Positions 44,001-55,564 of a stretch of 64,000 nt of DNA are shown one piece after another. Made by a program: the position numbers and the translations under genes. The first letter of the stretch is position 1. Every line of letters begins with the position of its first letter. This stretch comes from Basidiobolus meristosporus CBS 931.73 (taxonomy: Eukaryota > Basidiobolomycota > Basidiobolomycetes > Basidiobolales > Basidiobolaceae), in contig MCFE01000358.1 of NCBI GenBank assembly GCA_002104905.1, forward strand, positions 23,647-87,646. The letters are read 5' to 3'. The notes under the pieces are model-generated. The model made no database searches. It had not been told where the DNA came from and was given only the letters and a program-made list of their open reading frames with translations.

Positions 44001-44935
44001 AAGAGACTAAATCCAGCCTATCTAAGGAGTTCAAGATGTCCAATCTAGGAGGGCTTAATTACTACTTAGGGATTAAGTTCTCCATAGACAGAAGTACCCA
44101 GACTATCACCCTAAGCCAATCCAAGTATATTCAAGATATACCAAAGAAGTACCAAATGGAAGACTGTAAACCGGCAGCTACCCCAATGGAGACAAACCTT
44201 GACTTGGTCAAAACTCAACCAAGTCAAGAGAGCTTGGTGCCATCTGAAAGCCCTGACTTTCCTTATCAATCTATGGCCAGCAGTGTGATGTATATCATGC
44301 TTGGAACACGTCCAGATATCTCATATTCAGTGGGAATTGTCAGCCAACATAATCAGAACTATGGATCTGATCATATTGCAGCAGTTAAGTGGATTTTTAG
44401 ATACCTAAAAGGAACTGCTGATATCTGCTTAAGATACACTTATAAGGATTCAGAGCAGGATCCTGTGGGATACTCTGATGCTGATTGGGGACAAAATTTA
44501 GAAGACAGAAGATCCACCACAGGATACACCTTTCTTTACTGTAAAGGAGCAATTTCATGGAATTCAGGAAAGCAACCAACTGTAGCACTTTCTACCACAG
44601 AGGCAGAGTACATGGCAGCCTGTGAAGCTACAAAAGAAGCAATGTGGCTAAGAAAGCTTTTCACAGATTTAGGCCTATGTCAAAAAACGCCTATTTCTTT
44701 ATTTCAAGATAATCAAGGATGTATACAATTAGGTAGAAATCCAACTTTTCATGCTAGAACCAAGCACATAGATATTAGACATCATTTCATACGTGAAGCT
44801 ATAGAGAATAACTTAGTTAGCTTAGTTTACTGTCCTACAGATGAAATGATTGCAGACATATTTACCAAACCATTAGCTAGAGACAAGTTTGAATATCTTA
44901 GGTCAAAATTAGGACTAGTCAGTATGAGCATTTAG
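41008..44935 (+). pseudogene. gag-pol of element A, broken
   Basis: gag from 41008 with a one-base loss near 41387. The zinc knuckle CNYCKRKGHSSDRC is at about 41680-41721. TAG stops occur at about 41742 (from a CAG codon) and 41838 (from TGG) before the protease. The integrase has C/H residues, SDNGGEYTSK and PYSPQQNGVAE, with one-base losses near 42325 and 42995. A TAG is at 43426 (from TGG) and a 14-base loss near 43655. The RT/RNase H part is open for 425 codons (43658-44935) and includes [14 protein letters not shown] and [11 protein letters not shown]. Compared with element B it has roughly three times as many disabling changes. Confidence 0.88.
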
Positions 44936-44946
44936 CTGAGTGGGAG

Positions 44947-45278
44947 TGTTGTAAAAATTTGTAATTCCACCTAAATGTTCACCTAACTTAGTCACTTAGA
45001 TCATTACCCTCAAATCCTAGAGAATACTGACCAAATTCCTTGTTGGGATTTACTTAGAATATTTACCCAGCACATGAAAATTAGATAAGTTGTCCAAACA
45101 GCCCCAAAATTTGCACACATGTTCTTGGTACCTTCCTTAACCTATTCTATGTGTTTGCAATGCCAAGACCAGGTAAAAGTATAAATACTACTTTTACATT
45201 CAATAAATCATTAAGTGAAAACCACATAATCTACTTGTCCTCCCAATCACTTCCAATATCTCCAAGACTCTTACAACA
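44947..45278 (+). repeat. 3' LTR of element A
   Basis: 332 bases. It lacks a 17-base segment (TCACCAAAATACCAGGT) present in the 5' LTR, as does the 5' LTR of element B. It is preceded by the purine-rich tract GAGTGGGAG. The different indel state of the two LTRs points to LTR conversion or recombination, not just age. Confidence 0.87.
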
Positions 45279-45283
45279 GATAT

Positions 45284-46908
45284 AATCCTGCATGATAACT
45301 AGCCTCCGCTCAAGCAGTATATTGATGAAAGATCTACACACAGTCTTGGCATCCATATGAGGGCTTGCTCAGAAATGAATCTGCACAATACACCATGGGA
45401 AATGATGTATGAGTGTCATTGTTACATTTCTGGGAAGTTCTCACGGCAGGATTTTTGAGTGCCAGATCATGAGATTCGCCAAATCTAGATCCTGATTGCC
45501 AGACCTGGAGTACACCCCGCAAAATAGATAGGTTAAAGCCTATACTCTCACTGGATGCAGTCCATTCTGCAATAGAAATCCCTAACCCGCAACAATAATA
45601 TTACTACACCGATTGAATCAAGATGTAATCATCGTCAACGCCAAATTAAGGACATGCCCATAACGGGAAGAAAAACTCAGCAATACAAACAGGCATCGGT
45701 CACTGAATAAGAACTTGAGCAACTTTGTTAACTGTGAGTATCTTATAGGAACATGGGGACTCATATATGCAACTGAGTGGGATGTCCAGTCGTGTCGTAC
45801 CGATCCTAAAACCAATGAGCTGAGTTTGAACGTAATGCCAACGTTGTAATCGACTCCAGGTGCACTGTGGCGCACGTAGGTCCATACATTTCCCCAATGC
45901 TGAGGACTAGCCACTGTCGAAATGACCAAGAATAAGAATGATGGAATTGGCAACTCCAACTGGTCTGGAATTAAATGCGTAAACTCGTGGTTGCTGCTGT
46001 CACGAAAATTCCCCTCTCTACGCGATACCGATTTACATCGAGAATTCAAAGCGGCTGGAAACCATGTACTCTACACTGACGTATTCAAGAACCTTGCTGA
46101 CACTGCCCGTGTATGGTGATCGACTCATTCTTGCTGATTTCGGAATATTGTTGTGTTGAATCGTGTTACTCCATTGACCCATCGACTTCAACCGTAACCT
46201 CCACAGCTGGTGCATGAATGAACCAACGGGTCGAATAACAACACTTCATTCAGCAGTCCAACTGCGTATACTTCCATCCGTCACTCTGTGTTGGAGATCT
46301 AAAGATACTTCGAGATCACATAGGCAAAAGGTAACTGAGGCTGATTTCTACTGAAACCTTTTCGAGCCATTCTTGATCGGTTACATTACGGGTCCGATTT
46401 ATTCACAAATCCTTCCTAATTCGAAAAGCCACTTGGGCAAAAATGGTAGCTGCACGTACCCTATTGCTCATGTCTCAGAAGTGACGTCCATATTAAATCG
46501 GCCGATTCTGGGATTCCCAGGATATGGCGCGCGTTCTGGTTAATTAAAATCTTCCATGAAATTTTGTTCCCCATATTTGGCTGGAAATGCTAGAGAGAAG
46601 AGCCGTTGACACATCTGGAGCATTCGCACACTGATGATACGCAATGATTCTCCAAATAATCACTAGATAGGAATTCCTTTCAGTTGCGCCTTGTCATTAA
46701 GCCTATTCCAGTAAATAGCCTCCTAACTGGGATCGAAATTGGTCCATAGCCTTGTATTCTGGTATGGTGCGCTGATGGCCAGTCGAAAGTGTCACAACTA
46801 CCTATGTAAAGGAAAATAAGTTGAGCAGTGGAGTGGGTGGAGCGAGTGGAGTAGATGGTTAGCGTCTCTTGCCTCAGTAGAGCCGTAAAGATCATGAGGT
46901 GCTCAAAG
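45284..46908. other. spacer before copy 12
   Basis: Unique sequence on the right side of element A. A segment at about 45797-45890 resembles 48630-48745 and 49045-49170. From about 46703 the sequence is shared with the copy 13 upstream region. No supported gene; the 143-codon minus-strand ORF at 45618-46049 is unrecognised. Confidence 0.45.
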
Positions 46909-46974
46909 TATATAAGAGCAGGTTGACTCGGAAGCTGACTTCAGTAATCTACTTCGAATAGCTACAACTATACA
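46909..46974 (+). promoter_or_regulatory. core promoter of copy 12
   Basis: TATATAAG at 46909-46916. The leader ends AGCTACAACTATACA, a close relative of the type A leader. Sequence from about 46727 to the ATG is the same as before copy 13, including a GGAGTGGGTGGAGCGAGTGG repeat at about 46830. Confidence 0.65.
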
Positions 46975-48276
46975 ATGAGAATCAACAGTCCCTTAGGACA
47001 AGTACTCCTGGTGGGTTTTGTCTGCTTCTGCTGCCCCGGTATGTACAATGTCATCAACGGCATGGGTGCCGGTGGTCAGATCGATGATAACACCGCCAAG
47101 AACGGAAACGTCGCGCTTTACTCCTGCTTCGCTGTGTTCGGGTGCTTGGGTGGCGGTTTCTACAACATCCTCGGTGGTCGTCTGTGCTTGTGCCTCGGTG
47201 GTTTGACTTACGCTTTGTACTCTGGCTCTCTCCTCTACTACAACGCCACCGGTAAGCCCGCTTTCGTGATCATCGCCAGTGCCATTCTTGGTATTGGTGC
47301 TGGTATTCTGTGGACAGCTCAAGGTGTGATCATGATGTCGTACCCCGAGGAAGACCAGAAGGGGCGATGTGTCGGTCTCTTCTGGATCATCTTCAACTTG
47401 GGTGGTGTGATGGGTGCCTTCATTCCATTCGGCCTCAACTTCCACTCTGACAAGGGAGCCGTCAGCAACAGCACCTACCTAGCCTTCCTTGTGATCATGG
47501 TTCTCGGAGCCCTCCTGGGCCTTATTCTCTTGCCACCTGGCAAGGTTATTCGTGAGGATGGAAGCAAGGTTGAGGTGAAGAAGTTCACCAACATCGGTGG
47601 CGAGATCCTCGACATCCTCAAGCTTTTCACCAACAAGAACATCCTGCTGCTCACCCCGTTGTTCATCAGCTCCAACTTCTTCTACTCGTACCAGTTCGGA
47701 GCGGTGAACGGAGTGCTGTTCAACCTCCGTACCCGTTCCCTCAACAATGCCCTCTACTGGGGATCCCAGATGATCGGAGCCTACTGTCTGGGTGCCTTCC
47801 TTGACAGCCCTAGGTTCGGCCGTCGTGCCAGAGCTGTGTACGGGCTGTACATGCTCGGAGCCTTCTTCACCATCACCTGGGGTGGAGGTCTTGCTCTCCA
47901 ACTTCAGTACACCCGTGAGGACCACCCCAAGAACATCGACTTCATCGATGACCCCAGCGAATTCTGGCCCAAGTTTATTCTCTACTTCTGCTACGGTATC
48001 TGCGATGCCATGCTGCAAACCTATGCCTACTGGGTGATGGGCGCCCTCTCCAACGACGCGTCTGTTCTCGCTCGCTATGCTGGCTACTACAAGGGAATCC
48101 AGTCCGCTGGTGGTGCCATTGCCTGGAGAATCGATGCTGTCAACACTGCCTTCCTTACCCAGCTCATCATCAACTGGGCCCTCTTCACCGTCTCACTGCC
48201 ATTCACCTATGTCGTGGCACGCCAGGTCAAGGAGACCTGTCACGAGGAAGGAGCTGAGAAGGGCGAGACCTCTTAA
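46975..48276 (+). CDS. UNC-93-like MFS membrane transporter, type B copy 12
   Basis: Intact, intronless, 433 residues. It is collinear with type A over its length and clearly related (roughly 85-90% by eye). Differences cluster in the central loop (REDGSKVEVKK for RDDGSRVVVKK), TM9 (LYMLGAFFTITWGG) and the tail (HEEGAEKGETS). The sequons at N90 (now NAT) and N165 are kept. Codon use also favours C-ending codons. AATAAA lies at 48333-48338. It probably has the same topology as type A, but the TM9 changes might alter substrate or partner. Confidence 0.93.
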   Translation: MRINSPLGQVLLVGFVCFCCPGMYNVINGMGAGGQIDDNTAKNGNVALYSCFAVFGCLGGGFYNILGGRLCLCLGGLTYALYSGSLLYYNATGKPAFVIIASAILGIGAGILWTAQGVIMMSYPEEDQKGRCVGLFWIIFNLGGVMGAFIPFGLNFHSDKGAVSNSTYLAFLVIMVLGALLGLILLPPGKVIREDGSKVEVKKFTNIGGEILDILKLFTNKNILLLTPLFISSNFFYSYQFGAVNGVLFNLRTRSLNNALYWGSQMIGAYCLGAFLDSPRFGRRARAVYGLYMLGAFFTITWGGGLALQLQYTREDHPKNIDFIDDPSEFWPKFILYFCYGICDAMLQTYAYWVMGALSNDASVLARYAGYYKGIQSAGGAIAWRIDAVNTAFLTQLIINWALFTVSLPFTYVVARQVKETCHEEGAEKGETS

Positions 48277-50408
48277 GCGGTCTATGTGGAATACAATTTA
48301 CTCACCTATTCATTAGTATTTATGGAACAATCAATAAATGATAGTTAATGGCTCACTACAAAGTGTCTTATTCTCCTAGTAATGATCTCAAGTAGACAAA
48401 AGGCACAGGGTGAGGCTACTATGGGGTGTTAATTAAACCCCGGTTCGACCAACCAGCATGTAGTAGTTATTTGTGAGTGAACATCAGCGGGCCTGCTGCT
48501 TGTTACTGATTTCTGGCATTTTCACCTTGGATCAGAGTAGACTGCAATTTTCCTGTACCTCAACTGCTACGTGGTAGTATCACAGATTCATACCGGACCT
48601 AAATCGGATATCAAAAAATGTCGTATCAATACCGGTGCCACTGCTGAGTTCAAACGTAATGCCAAGGTTGTAATCATGGCTGAAACTCCGATGACACTAA
48701 ATGACTTAGTCACAGGGTTGTGGCTTACGTACGGCCATATCACCTCTGCTGACCCGTTAAGTAACTCCGCCTGAGAATGACCCCCATCGGCGTGAAAATT
48801 AGACATACCCTTAATAGAGGGCTCGGTAGAAACCATGAGGGCCCGTCTGCTCGGCACTATTGGAAACTATTGCTGGTCTGCTCATGTTCTTTGCTGCTGA
48901 GTCAACCGACAATCAATATTCACTGAACAACTCCTGCCTGTTGAATACTACATGTATCTTTGCCTAGAGCGCAGGAAGACTGCGACTTTCATGTATATCA
49001 ATCTCTTACATTCACTTCAGGCCTGTGTGGCGTTATGTAGGGTCGCACCAATACCTGCTACAATAAGATTTTCTGAGTTTGAATGCTATCCCAATGCTGT
49101 CACTATGGCTAAAGCTCGGATGATTCTAGGTGACTTGGTCATCAGACTGTGGCTTTCGTACATCCATACCGCTACATCCTCTAAAGACATGATGATTGAC
49201 TAGGTCGCACTCCCGCCAATATACGGCCATGGATACAATGGTGACCTCGGCTGATCTTCAAAATCACTGCTTGATGATTTAAGATCGTGATGCGTGTAGA
49301 AGTCTTCTTTCGCGAGAGGTCTGCTTCGCAGATAGGAAAACCCACGTGGATGGTGTTGAACCAAAGCAATTAAAAATACCAAGTGGGTTCCAATATAGTA
49401 AATCAATCGTGGAGAGTGGTAACACCAGCCAACTTGGGGAAAATTGGGTTCCTGATTTGTACTTGGCAAAAGTGATCTATTCAATTAGTTGAGGCAGATT
49501 TCGAAATAAGATCAGGTTAGGACCATTTGCATCATTGACATTGCTATGAATTGCTCCGCAAAAGTCTTCCAACCCCATAACTATTGACTTGTTCAGTATG
49601 TTTAACTAGAACCAAGGTCAATGGTATGTCGTAAGCGCCCAATATTTGCTGCTGATCGAGTGATTTTCGACTTTCAATATCGTGAATACTCTTTCGGGTG
49701 TACCACCTGGTGAAATGGCATACAAATATGAGACATATGTATAACCTTGTTCAAAACCTCGATATGCTCTTCAAGTGTAAGTAGAATAATATGAATCGAT
49801 GAGTTTTGACAATCGAAGTGCAATGGTGTTCTTGAATAAACCGCTGGCCCTCCAAAGATGGATAGCATTCTGGATCATATCCAGACAGTTAGTAAATTTC
49901 TAAACAAGAAATCCGGTTGAATATGGAAATGGTCATGCGCAATTGGTTATGTCTCAGAGGTGGCATACAAAATTAAATTCCCCCAATTCATTTATTCCCA
50001 GGATATGGGATTGTTTCTGGTTAATTTAAACCTTAAGTGTAGTGGAGACGTACCCATTCGCTAGTTACATTTAGGTGGAGCAGGTAGGTTTGATATGTGT
50101 GACAGAAGAACTTTATGCACATCTCTCCTAATGATCTTTGGATATAACATTTTCATTCAAATAGTACTTCCTAAGGTACCCAGTGGCAACTTGCCATAAG
50201 GCCTATTCTGGTAAATGGCTTCCTAACTGGGATCGAAATTGGTCCATAGCCTTGTATTCTGGTATGGTGCGCTGATGGCCAGTCGAAAGTGTCACAACTA
50301 CCTATGTAAAGGAAAATAAGTTGAGCAGTGGAGTGGGTGGAGCGAGTGGAGTAGATGGTTAGCGTCTCTTGCCTCAGTAGAGCCGTAAAGATCATGAGGT
50401 GCTCAAAG
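48277..50408. other. spacer between copies 12 and 13
   Basis: The first 65 bases (poly(A) region) match those after copy 13. Two related segments occur at about 48630-48745 and 49045-49170, both also similar to 45797-45890. The region 49960-50060 resembles 46460-46540 (TTCCCAGGATATGG, TTCTGGTTAAT). No supported gene; ORFs of up to 94 codons are unrecognised. Confidence 0.45.
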
Positions 50409-50474
50409 TATATAAGAGCAGGTTGACTCGGAAGCTGACTTCAGTAATCTACTTCGAATAGCTACAACTATACA
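50409..50474 (+). promoter_or_regulatory. core promoter of copy 13
   Basis: TATATAAG at 50409-50416. It is identical to the copy 12 promoter over at least 240 bases before the ATG. Confidence 0.65.
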
Positions 50475-51776
50475 ATGAGAATCAACAGTCCCTTAGGACA
50501 AGTACTCCTGGTGGGTTTTGTCTGCTTCTGCTGCCCCGGTATGTACAATGTCATCAACGGCATGGGTGCCGGTGGTCAGATCGATGACAACACCGCCAAG
50601 AACGGAAACGTCGCGCTTTACTCCTGCTTCGCTGTGTTCGGATGCTTGGGTGGCGGTTTCTACAACATCCTCGGTGGTCGTCTGTGCTTGTGCCTCGGTG
50701 GTTTGACTTACGCTTTGTACTCTGGCTCTCTCCTCTACTACAACGCCACCGGTAAGCCCGCTTTCGTGATCATCGCCAGTGCCATTCTTGGTATTGGTGC
50801 TGGTATTCTGTGGACAGCACAAGGTGTGATCATGATGTCGTACCCCGAGGAAGACCAGAAGGGGCGATGTGTCGGTCTCTTCTGGATCATCTTCAACTTG
50901 GGTGGTGTGATGGGTGCCTTCATTCCATTCGGCCTCAACTTCCACTCTGACAAGGGAGCAGTCAGCAACAGCACCTACCTAGCCTTCCTTGTGATCATGG
51001 TTCTCGGAGCCCTCCTGGGCCTTATTCTCTTGCCACCTGGCAAGGTTATTCGTGAGGATGGAAGCAAGGTTGAGGTGAAGAAGTTCACCAACATCGGTGG
51101 CGAGATCCTCGACATCCTCAAGCTTTTCACCAACAAGAACATCCTGCTGCTCACCCCGTTGTTCATCAGCTCCAACTTCTTCTACTCGTACCAGTTCGGA
51201 GCGGTGAACGGAGTGCTGTTCAACCTCCGTACCCGTTCCCTCAACAATGCCCTCTACTGGGGATCCCAGATGATCGGAGCCTACTGTCTGGGTGCCTTCC
51301 TTGACAGCCCTAGGTTCGGCCGTCGTGCCAGAGCTGTGTACGGGCTGTACATGCTCGGAGCCTTCTTCACCATCACCTGGGGTGGAGGTCTTGCTCTCCA
51401 ACTTCAGTACACCCGTGAGGACCACCCCAAGAACATCGACTTCATCGATGACCCCAGCGAATTCTGGCCCAAGTTCATTCTCTACTTCTGCTACGGTATC
51501 TGCGATGCCATGCTGCAAACCTATGCCTACTGGGTGATGGGCGCCCTCTCCAACGACGCGTCTGTTCTCGCTCGCTATGCTGGCTACTACAAGGGAATCC
51601 AGTCTGCTGGTGGTGCCATTGCCTGGAGAATCGATGCTGTCAACACTGCTTTCCTTACCCAGCTCATCATCAACTGGGCCCTCTTCACCGTCTCACTGCC
51701 ATTCACCTATGTCGTGGCACGCCAGGTCAAGGAGACCTGTCACGAGGAAGGAGCTGAGAAGGGCGAGACCTCTTAA
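50475..51776 (+). CDS. UNC-93-like MFS membrane transporter, type B copy 13
   Basis: Intact, 433 residues, the same protein as copy 12 by eye, with only scattered silent differences (for example GATGACAAC for GATGATAAC and GGATGC for GGGTGC). The start is exactly 3,500 bases after that of copy 12. AATAAA lies at 51833-51838. The closeness of coding, promoter and 3' sequences, set in diverged spacers, suggests recent gene conversion over about 1.6 kb. Confidence 0.93.
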   Translation: MRINSPLGQVLLVGFVCFCCPGMYNVINGMGAGGQIDDNTAKNGNVALYSCFAVFGCLGGGFYNILGGRLCLCLGGLTYALYSGSLLYYNATGKPAFVIIASAILGIGAGILWTAQGVIMMSYPEEDQKGRCVGLFWIIFNLGGVMGAFIPFGLNFHSDKGAVSNSTYLAFLVIMVLGALLGLILLPPGKVIREDGSKVEVKKFTNIGGEILDILKLFTNKNILLLTPLFISSNFFYSYQFGAVNGVLFNLRTRSLNNALYWGSQMIGAYCLGAFLDSPRFGRRARAVYGLYMLGAFFTITWGGGLALQLQYTREDHPKNIDFIDDPSEFWPKFILYFCYGICDAMLQTYAYWVMGALSNDASVLARYAGYYKGIQSAGGAIAWRIDAVNTAFLTQLIINWALFTVSLPFTYVVARQVKETCHEEGAEKGETS

Positions 51777-52051
51777 GCGGTCTATGTGGAATACAATTTA
51801 CTCACCTATTCATTAGTATTTATGGAACAATCAATAAATGACAATTAATTCATCATTATCGAATAATCATTAAATTGACTATCAATCATGATTTATTTTT
51901 ACCGTTACATATTCATAGATGTACTGTCAAGAATATCACCTGGTATTTTTGACGAATCAGGACAAGGGAATTTTTTGGTTACTCGGGGACTATATTATAA
52001 TCAGCGAAATAGATGGAGCTTCTTCCTTCTTAACAATTGAATCCGCACAAC

Positions 52052-52779
<728 letters not shown>

Positions 52780-53070
52780 ACATTTCCATATTTTTTTCGA
52801 GAATTTCTCTTTTTACAACACAATAAACACCACTTATTTTCATCCAAATTACCTGTCGTCGCCCCCACTCCTCAATCTATCGATATTATCCGTGACCTCA
52901 TGATGTCCCGGTAGCAGCCAATCAGCTCGCTTTATTGAAGACACTTTCTCACCCTACTCCTGGTCCATATGATTTAGCAGTGAATATGGAGCTACGTAAG
53001 GCAGCAGCACCGTGGGAATATCGCCAAGGTAAATAAGGTGAGTTCACATTGAGTGCTGGGCAAGTGAGCG

Positions 53071-53520
53071 ATGGACATTATTCGTAAGCGAGTTATAAAA
53101 GCGCTGGTGAACCCGCCCCACACCCCGCACCTCCAATCCCGCTATATTTCCACTGCCTCCGTTCCCATGGTCCAAAAACTTACCACCCAAGAGCGTGAGC
53201 TTCACCTCAACACCCTGAAGGCCCAAGACTGGAAAGAGGTGGAGAACCGTGACGCCATCATCAAAACCTTCCTGTTTGACGACTTCAACCAGGCCTTCGG
53301 CTTCATGTCCCGAGTTGCCCTTCGTGCCGACAAAGTCGACCACCACCCCGAATGGTTCAACGTAAGTACTCTTGGTTTCTCCCAGCTGGGGGCTCGTTCT
53401 AATATGGTTCTTCAGGTATACAATAAGGTTGAAGTCACCCTCTCCACACACGACTGCCAGGGCCTCTCCATAAGAGATATTGAATTGGCAAATTTCTGCG
53501 ACACCGTCTATCATCAATAG
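53071..53520 (+). CDS. pterin-4a-carbinolamine dehydratase
   Basis: Two exons, 53071-53361 and 53416-53520, give 131 residues. The 54-base intron starts GTAAGT and ends TTCAG. It has a length divisible by three and no in-frame stop, so an unspliced message would still be open. Spliced protein joins DHHPEWFN to [13 protein letters not shown], the family's active-site HHPEW plus the following strand, and ends with the [10 protein letters not shown] helix. The enzyme dehydrates 4a-hydroxytetrahydrobiopterin in pterin recycling and can stabilise HNF1 in mammals; the fungal role is less clear. The first 32 residues ([12 protein letters not shown]...RYISTASVP) are basic and lack acidic residues after residue 2, fitting a mitochondrial presequence. 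A second ATG at 53167 would give the shorter cytosolic form. The 3' end faces the eS8 gene, 155 bases away. Confidence 0.93.
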   Translation: MDIIRKRVIKALVNPPHTPHLQSRYISTASVPMVQKLTTQERELHLNTLKAQDWKEVENRDAIIKTFLFDDFNQAFGFMSRVALRADKVDHHPEWFNVSTLGFSQLGARSNMVLQVYNKVEVTLSTHDCQGLSIRDIELANFCDTVYHQ

Positions 53521-53675
53521 TTTAATGGATCGAATCAATTCTGTTTGAGCAGCAATTGAATCAACCTCAAAAACCATGAAATCACCACTGCATGTCACAA
53601 ACTCAAATAAACTGCACAATGTATAGCTGATATTACTCTTTATTTTTAATACAACTAAAGTAACACTTGAAAGGT

Positions 53676-54446
53676 TTACTTGCGAGCCTTGAGCTTTCTG
53701 ATGTAGAAGTCGAGCTCTTGGCCTTCCAAGATGTAACCGTCACAACGTCCGGATTGACCGGGACGGGAGGAGATGATGGCGTACAAACGACCAGTGGAGA
53801 ACTGCTCGGCCAAATGGGGATCGACCTTGGCGGCTTGCTTGCGGGCATCGATCTTGCGTTGGACGTGGTTGGAACGCTTGACTTCCTCCTCGGCAGCCTC
53901 GTCACCCTTGGTCTTCTTGCGACCCAATTGTTGGGCGTAGTGGCTCTCGTACCATTGGCGGAAAGGAGTGGCATCGACTTGGATGACGGCACCCTTCACC
54001 AAGGTGTTGGTACGGACCAACTCGTTGTTGGAGGCGTTGTAGACGACGGAAACGATTCTGGTCTTCTTGGCGATGCTCTCGGAACCCCAGGAGAAGTTAC
54101 CGGTGTCGAGACGAAGAGCACGGAACTTGCGGTTTCCACCACGAACACGGACCTCGTGAATGCGCTTGGCACCGAGCTTGGTGTTGGCGGCTTGACGGCC
54201 CAACTCGAACTTTCTCTTCTTGCGGTAGTGGGCGCGCTTGGCACCTGTGTGCGATCTCTTATGACGGGAGTCTCTGCTGATACCTATGGAAACGCAATTC
54301 AGGCGCCGGTTAGTGTTTGGTCGGATTGTTGAAGGGGGGGGAGGTCTGCCTCTCACCCATGCAAACAATCAATGGATGCGTTCAATCCATCCTTGTCCGG
54401 ATGGTGTGAGGGCCTCGAATCAACAGGGAAAATCATACGCACCCAT
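53676..54446 (-). CDS. 40S ribosomal protein S8 (eS8)
   Basis: Minus strand, exons 54446-54443 (four bases, ATGG) and 54283-53676, giving 203 residues, the typical eS8 length. The intron (54442-54284) starts GTGCGT and ends CCATAG. The protein starts [12 protein letters not shown] and contains [18 protein letters not shown], the [16 protein letters not shown] segment and a C-terminal [19 protein letters not shown]. Reading the upstream frame without splicing gives a false extended N-terminus. It is a small-subunit protein needed for 18S rRNA maturation. AATAAA on this strand is near 53640. Confidence 0.95.
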
Positions 54447-55564
54447 GGTTCCTTTAGTTCCTTGACGTAGTTGGAAACGAAAAGACCGTTGTTTGAGAAA
54501 TCCTAGTGGATTTTATCCCATCCGGGTCACGTGTCATGTGATGGTTCCTCCTCGAGGAATCTGGGGGTTTTTTTCCCAATTTTTTCTTCACAAGGTTCAT
54601 ACCCTGGCTCCTGGCCAATGGAGTGCACCAGCTGAGATGCGTTCGGATGCGGATTTAGTTGGCAGGTGTTCGATTTCACATCACTTGGTTAATGTTTACA
54701 CCAACCTTTGTTGCTCTCATGCTAGACTCATCGGTGGTGTACTGTGGGGATCTGCTGGAGGCGAATTCAGATCTTTTGGCAGATGAATAACACCTTGATA
54801 TATGGTGCGTAGGCTTTAAGTGAACTCTGCATCGTTGAAGCCCTGTTCGGGATTCTACATTAACATGATTAAAATCGGCATGTGTTATGATAACACATGA
54901 CAATGGAAATTGAAAAATAAGATGCAGGAAAATGTAGCGAGGAAATTCTTTATACCCAGTACTACACAGTGAAAGTTCCCCATTGCCTGCACATATTTCT
55001 TTTCCAAAATCTGATTGGCACACCTTTGTAGGTTTTTCAATCAAGTATTCAAATATGTACGTGTTGTGTATCATATTTTCGCACATAAATGTTTGTACTT
55101 CCCTCTTAGATCTACCATGCTCTGACCAAGCTCTCTGTTGGGATCTAGTTTGAACATTTGCATAGAAAGGTCACCTTCCTACAATATGGTAGGCAATATT
55201 TGTTGCAAATATGCAGCTTAAACCCAACCGATTGCTAAATTGTGTGTCATTTACTCATTATTTAGTTTGTAAGATTTCAGTCAACCCCAAGTCAAGATTT
55301 AAAGCTCACCCAGAACCTCCCGGCAATGCTCCATTTGCAAAGGGACATATATTATGGCACTCTAATCACTGACTTAACAAAGTCTTAAAGTTTAAATACT
55401 CTACTTGAGCCCTCTAAATAGGTGAATATGAAATAAATCTTCAAACTCCCTAGGCAAATCCAATATACCTTAGGAATCTTGGAAGAATATCACTCAATTC
55501 ATTTTGCTTGGTGCCCCACTAGAAATTTCAGCAGAAGTCTTTTCCCATTTAACTGATGTAACCT
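54447..55564. other. eS8 upstream region and spacer, no gene
   Basis: A CACGTG palindrome at 54528-54533, about 82 bases before the eS8 start, could be a bHLH factor site. The ORFs 54493-54786 (plus) and 54676-55086 (minus) overlap, have no recognisable content and are not accepted. The rest is AT-rich. Confidence 0.45.

Larger units (their letters stand above)
40655..45278 (+). mobile_element. Copia-type LTR retrotransposon A, structurally complete
   Basis: Two LTRs, a primer-binding site, a gag-pol region and a polypurine tract are present, flanked by a 5-bp target duplication GATAT (40650-40654 and 45279-45283). The domain order gag, protease, integrase, RT, RNase H is that of Copia elements. 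The coding region is broken in several places, so it cannot move by itself. Confidence 0.92.

Noticed and set aside
54493-54786. 97-codon ORF upstream of eS8
   Set aside because: It overlaps the presumed eS8 promoter and an opposing ORF and has no recognisable domain.
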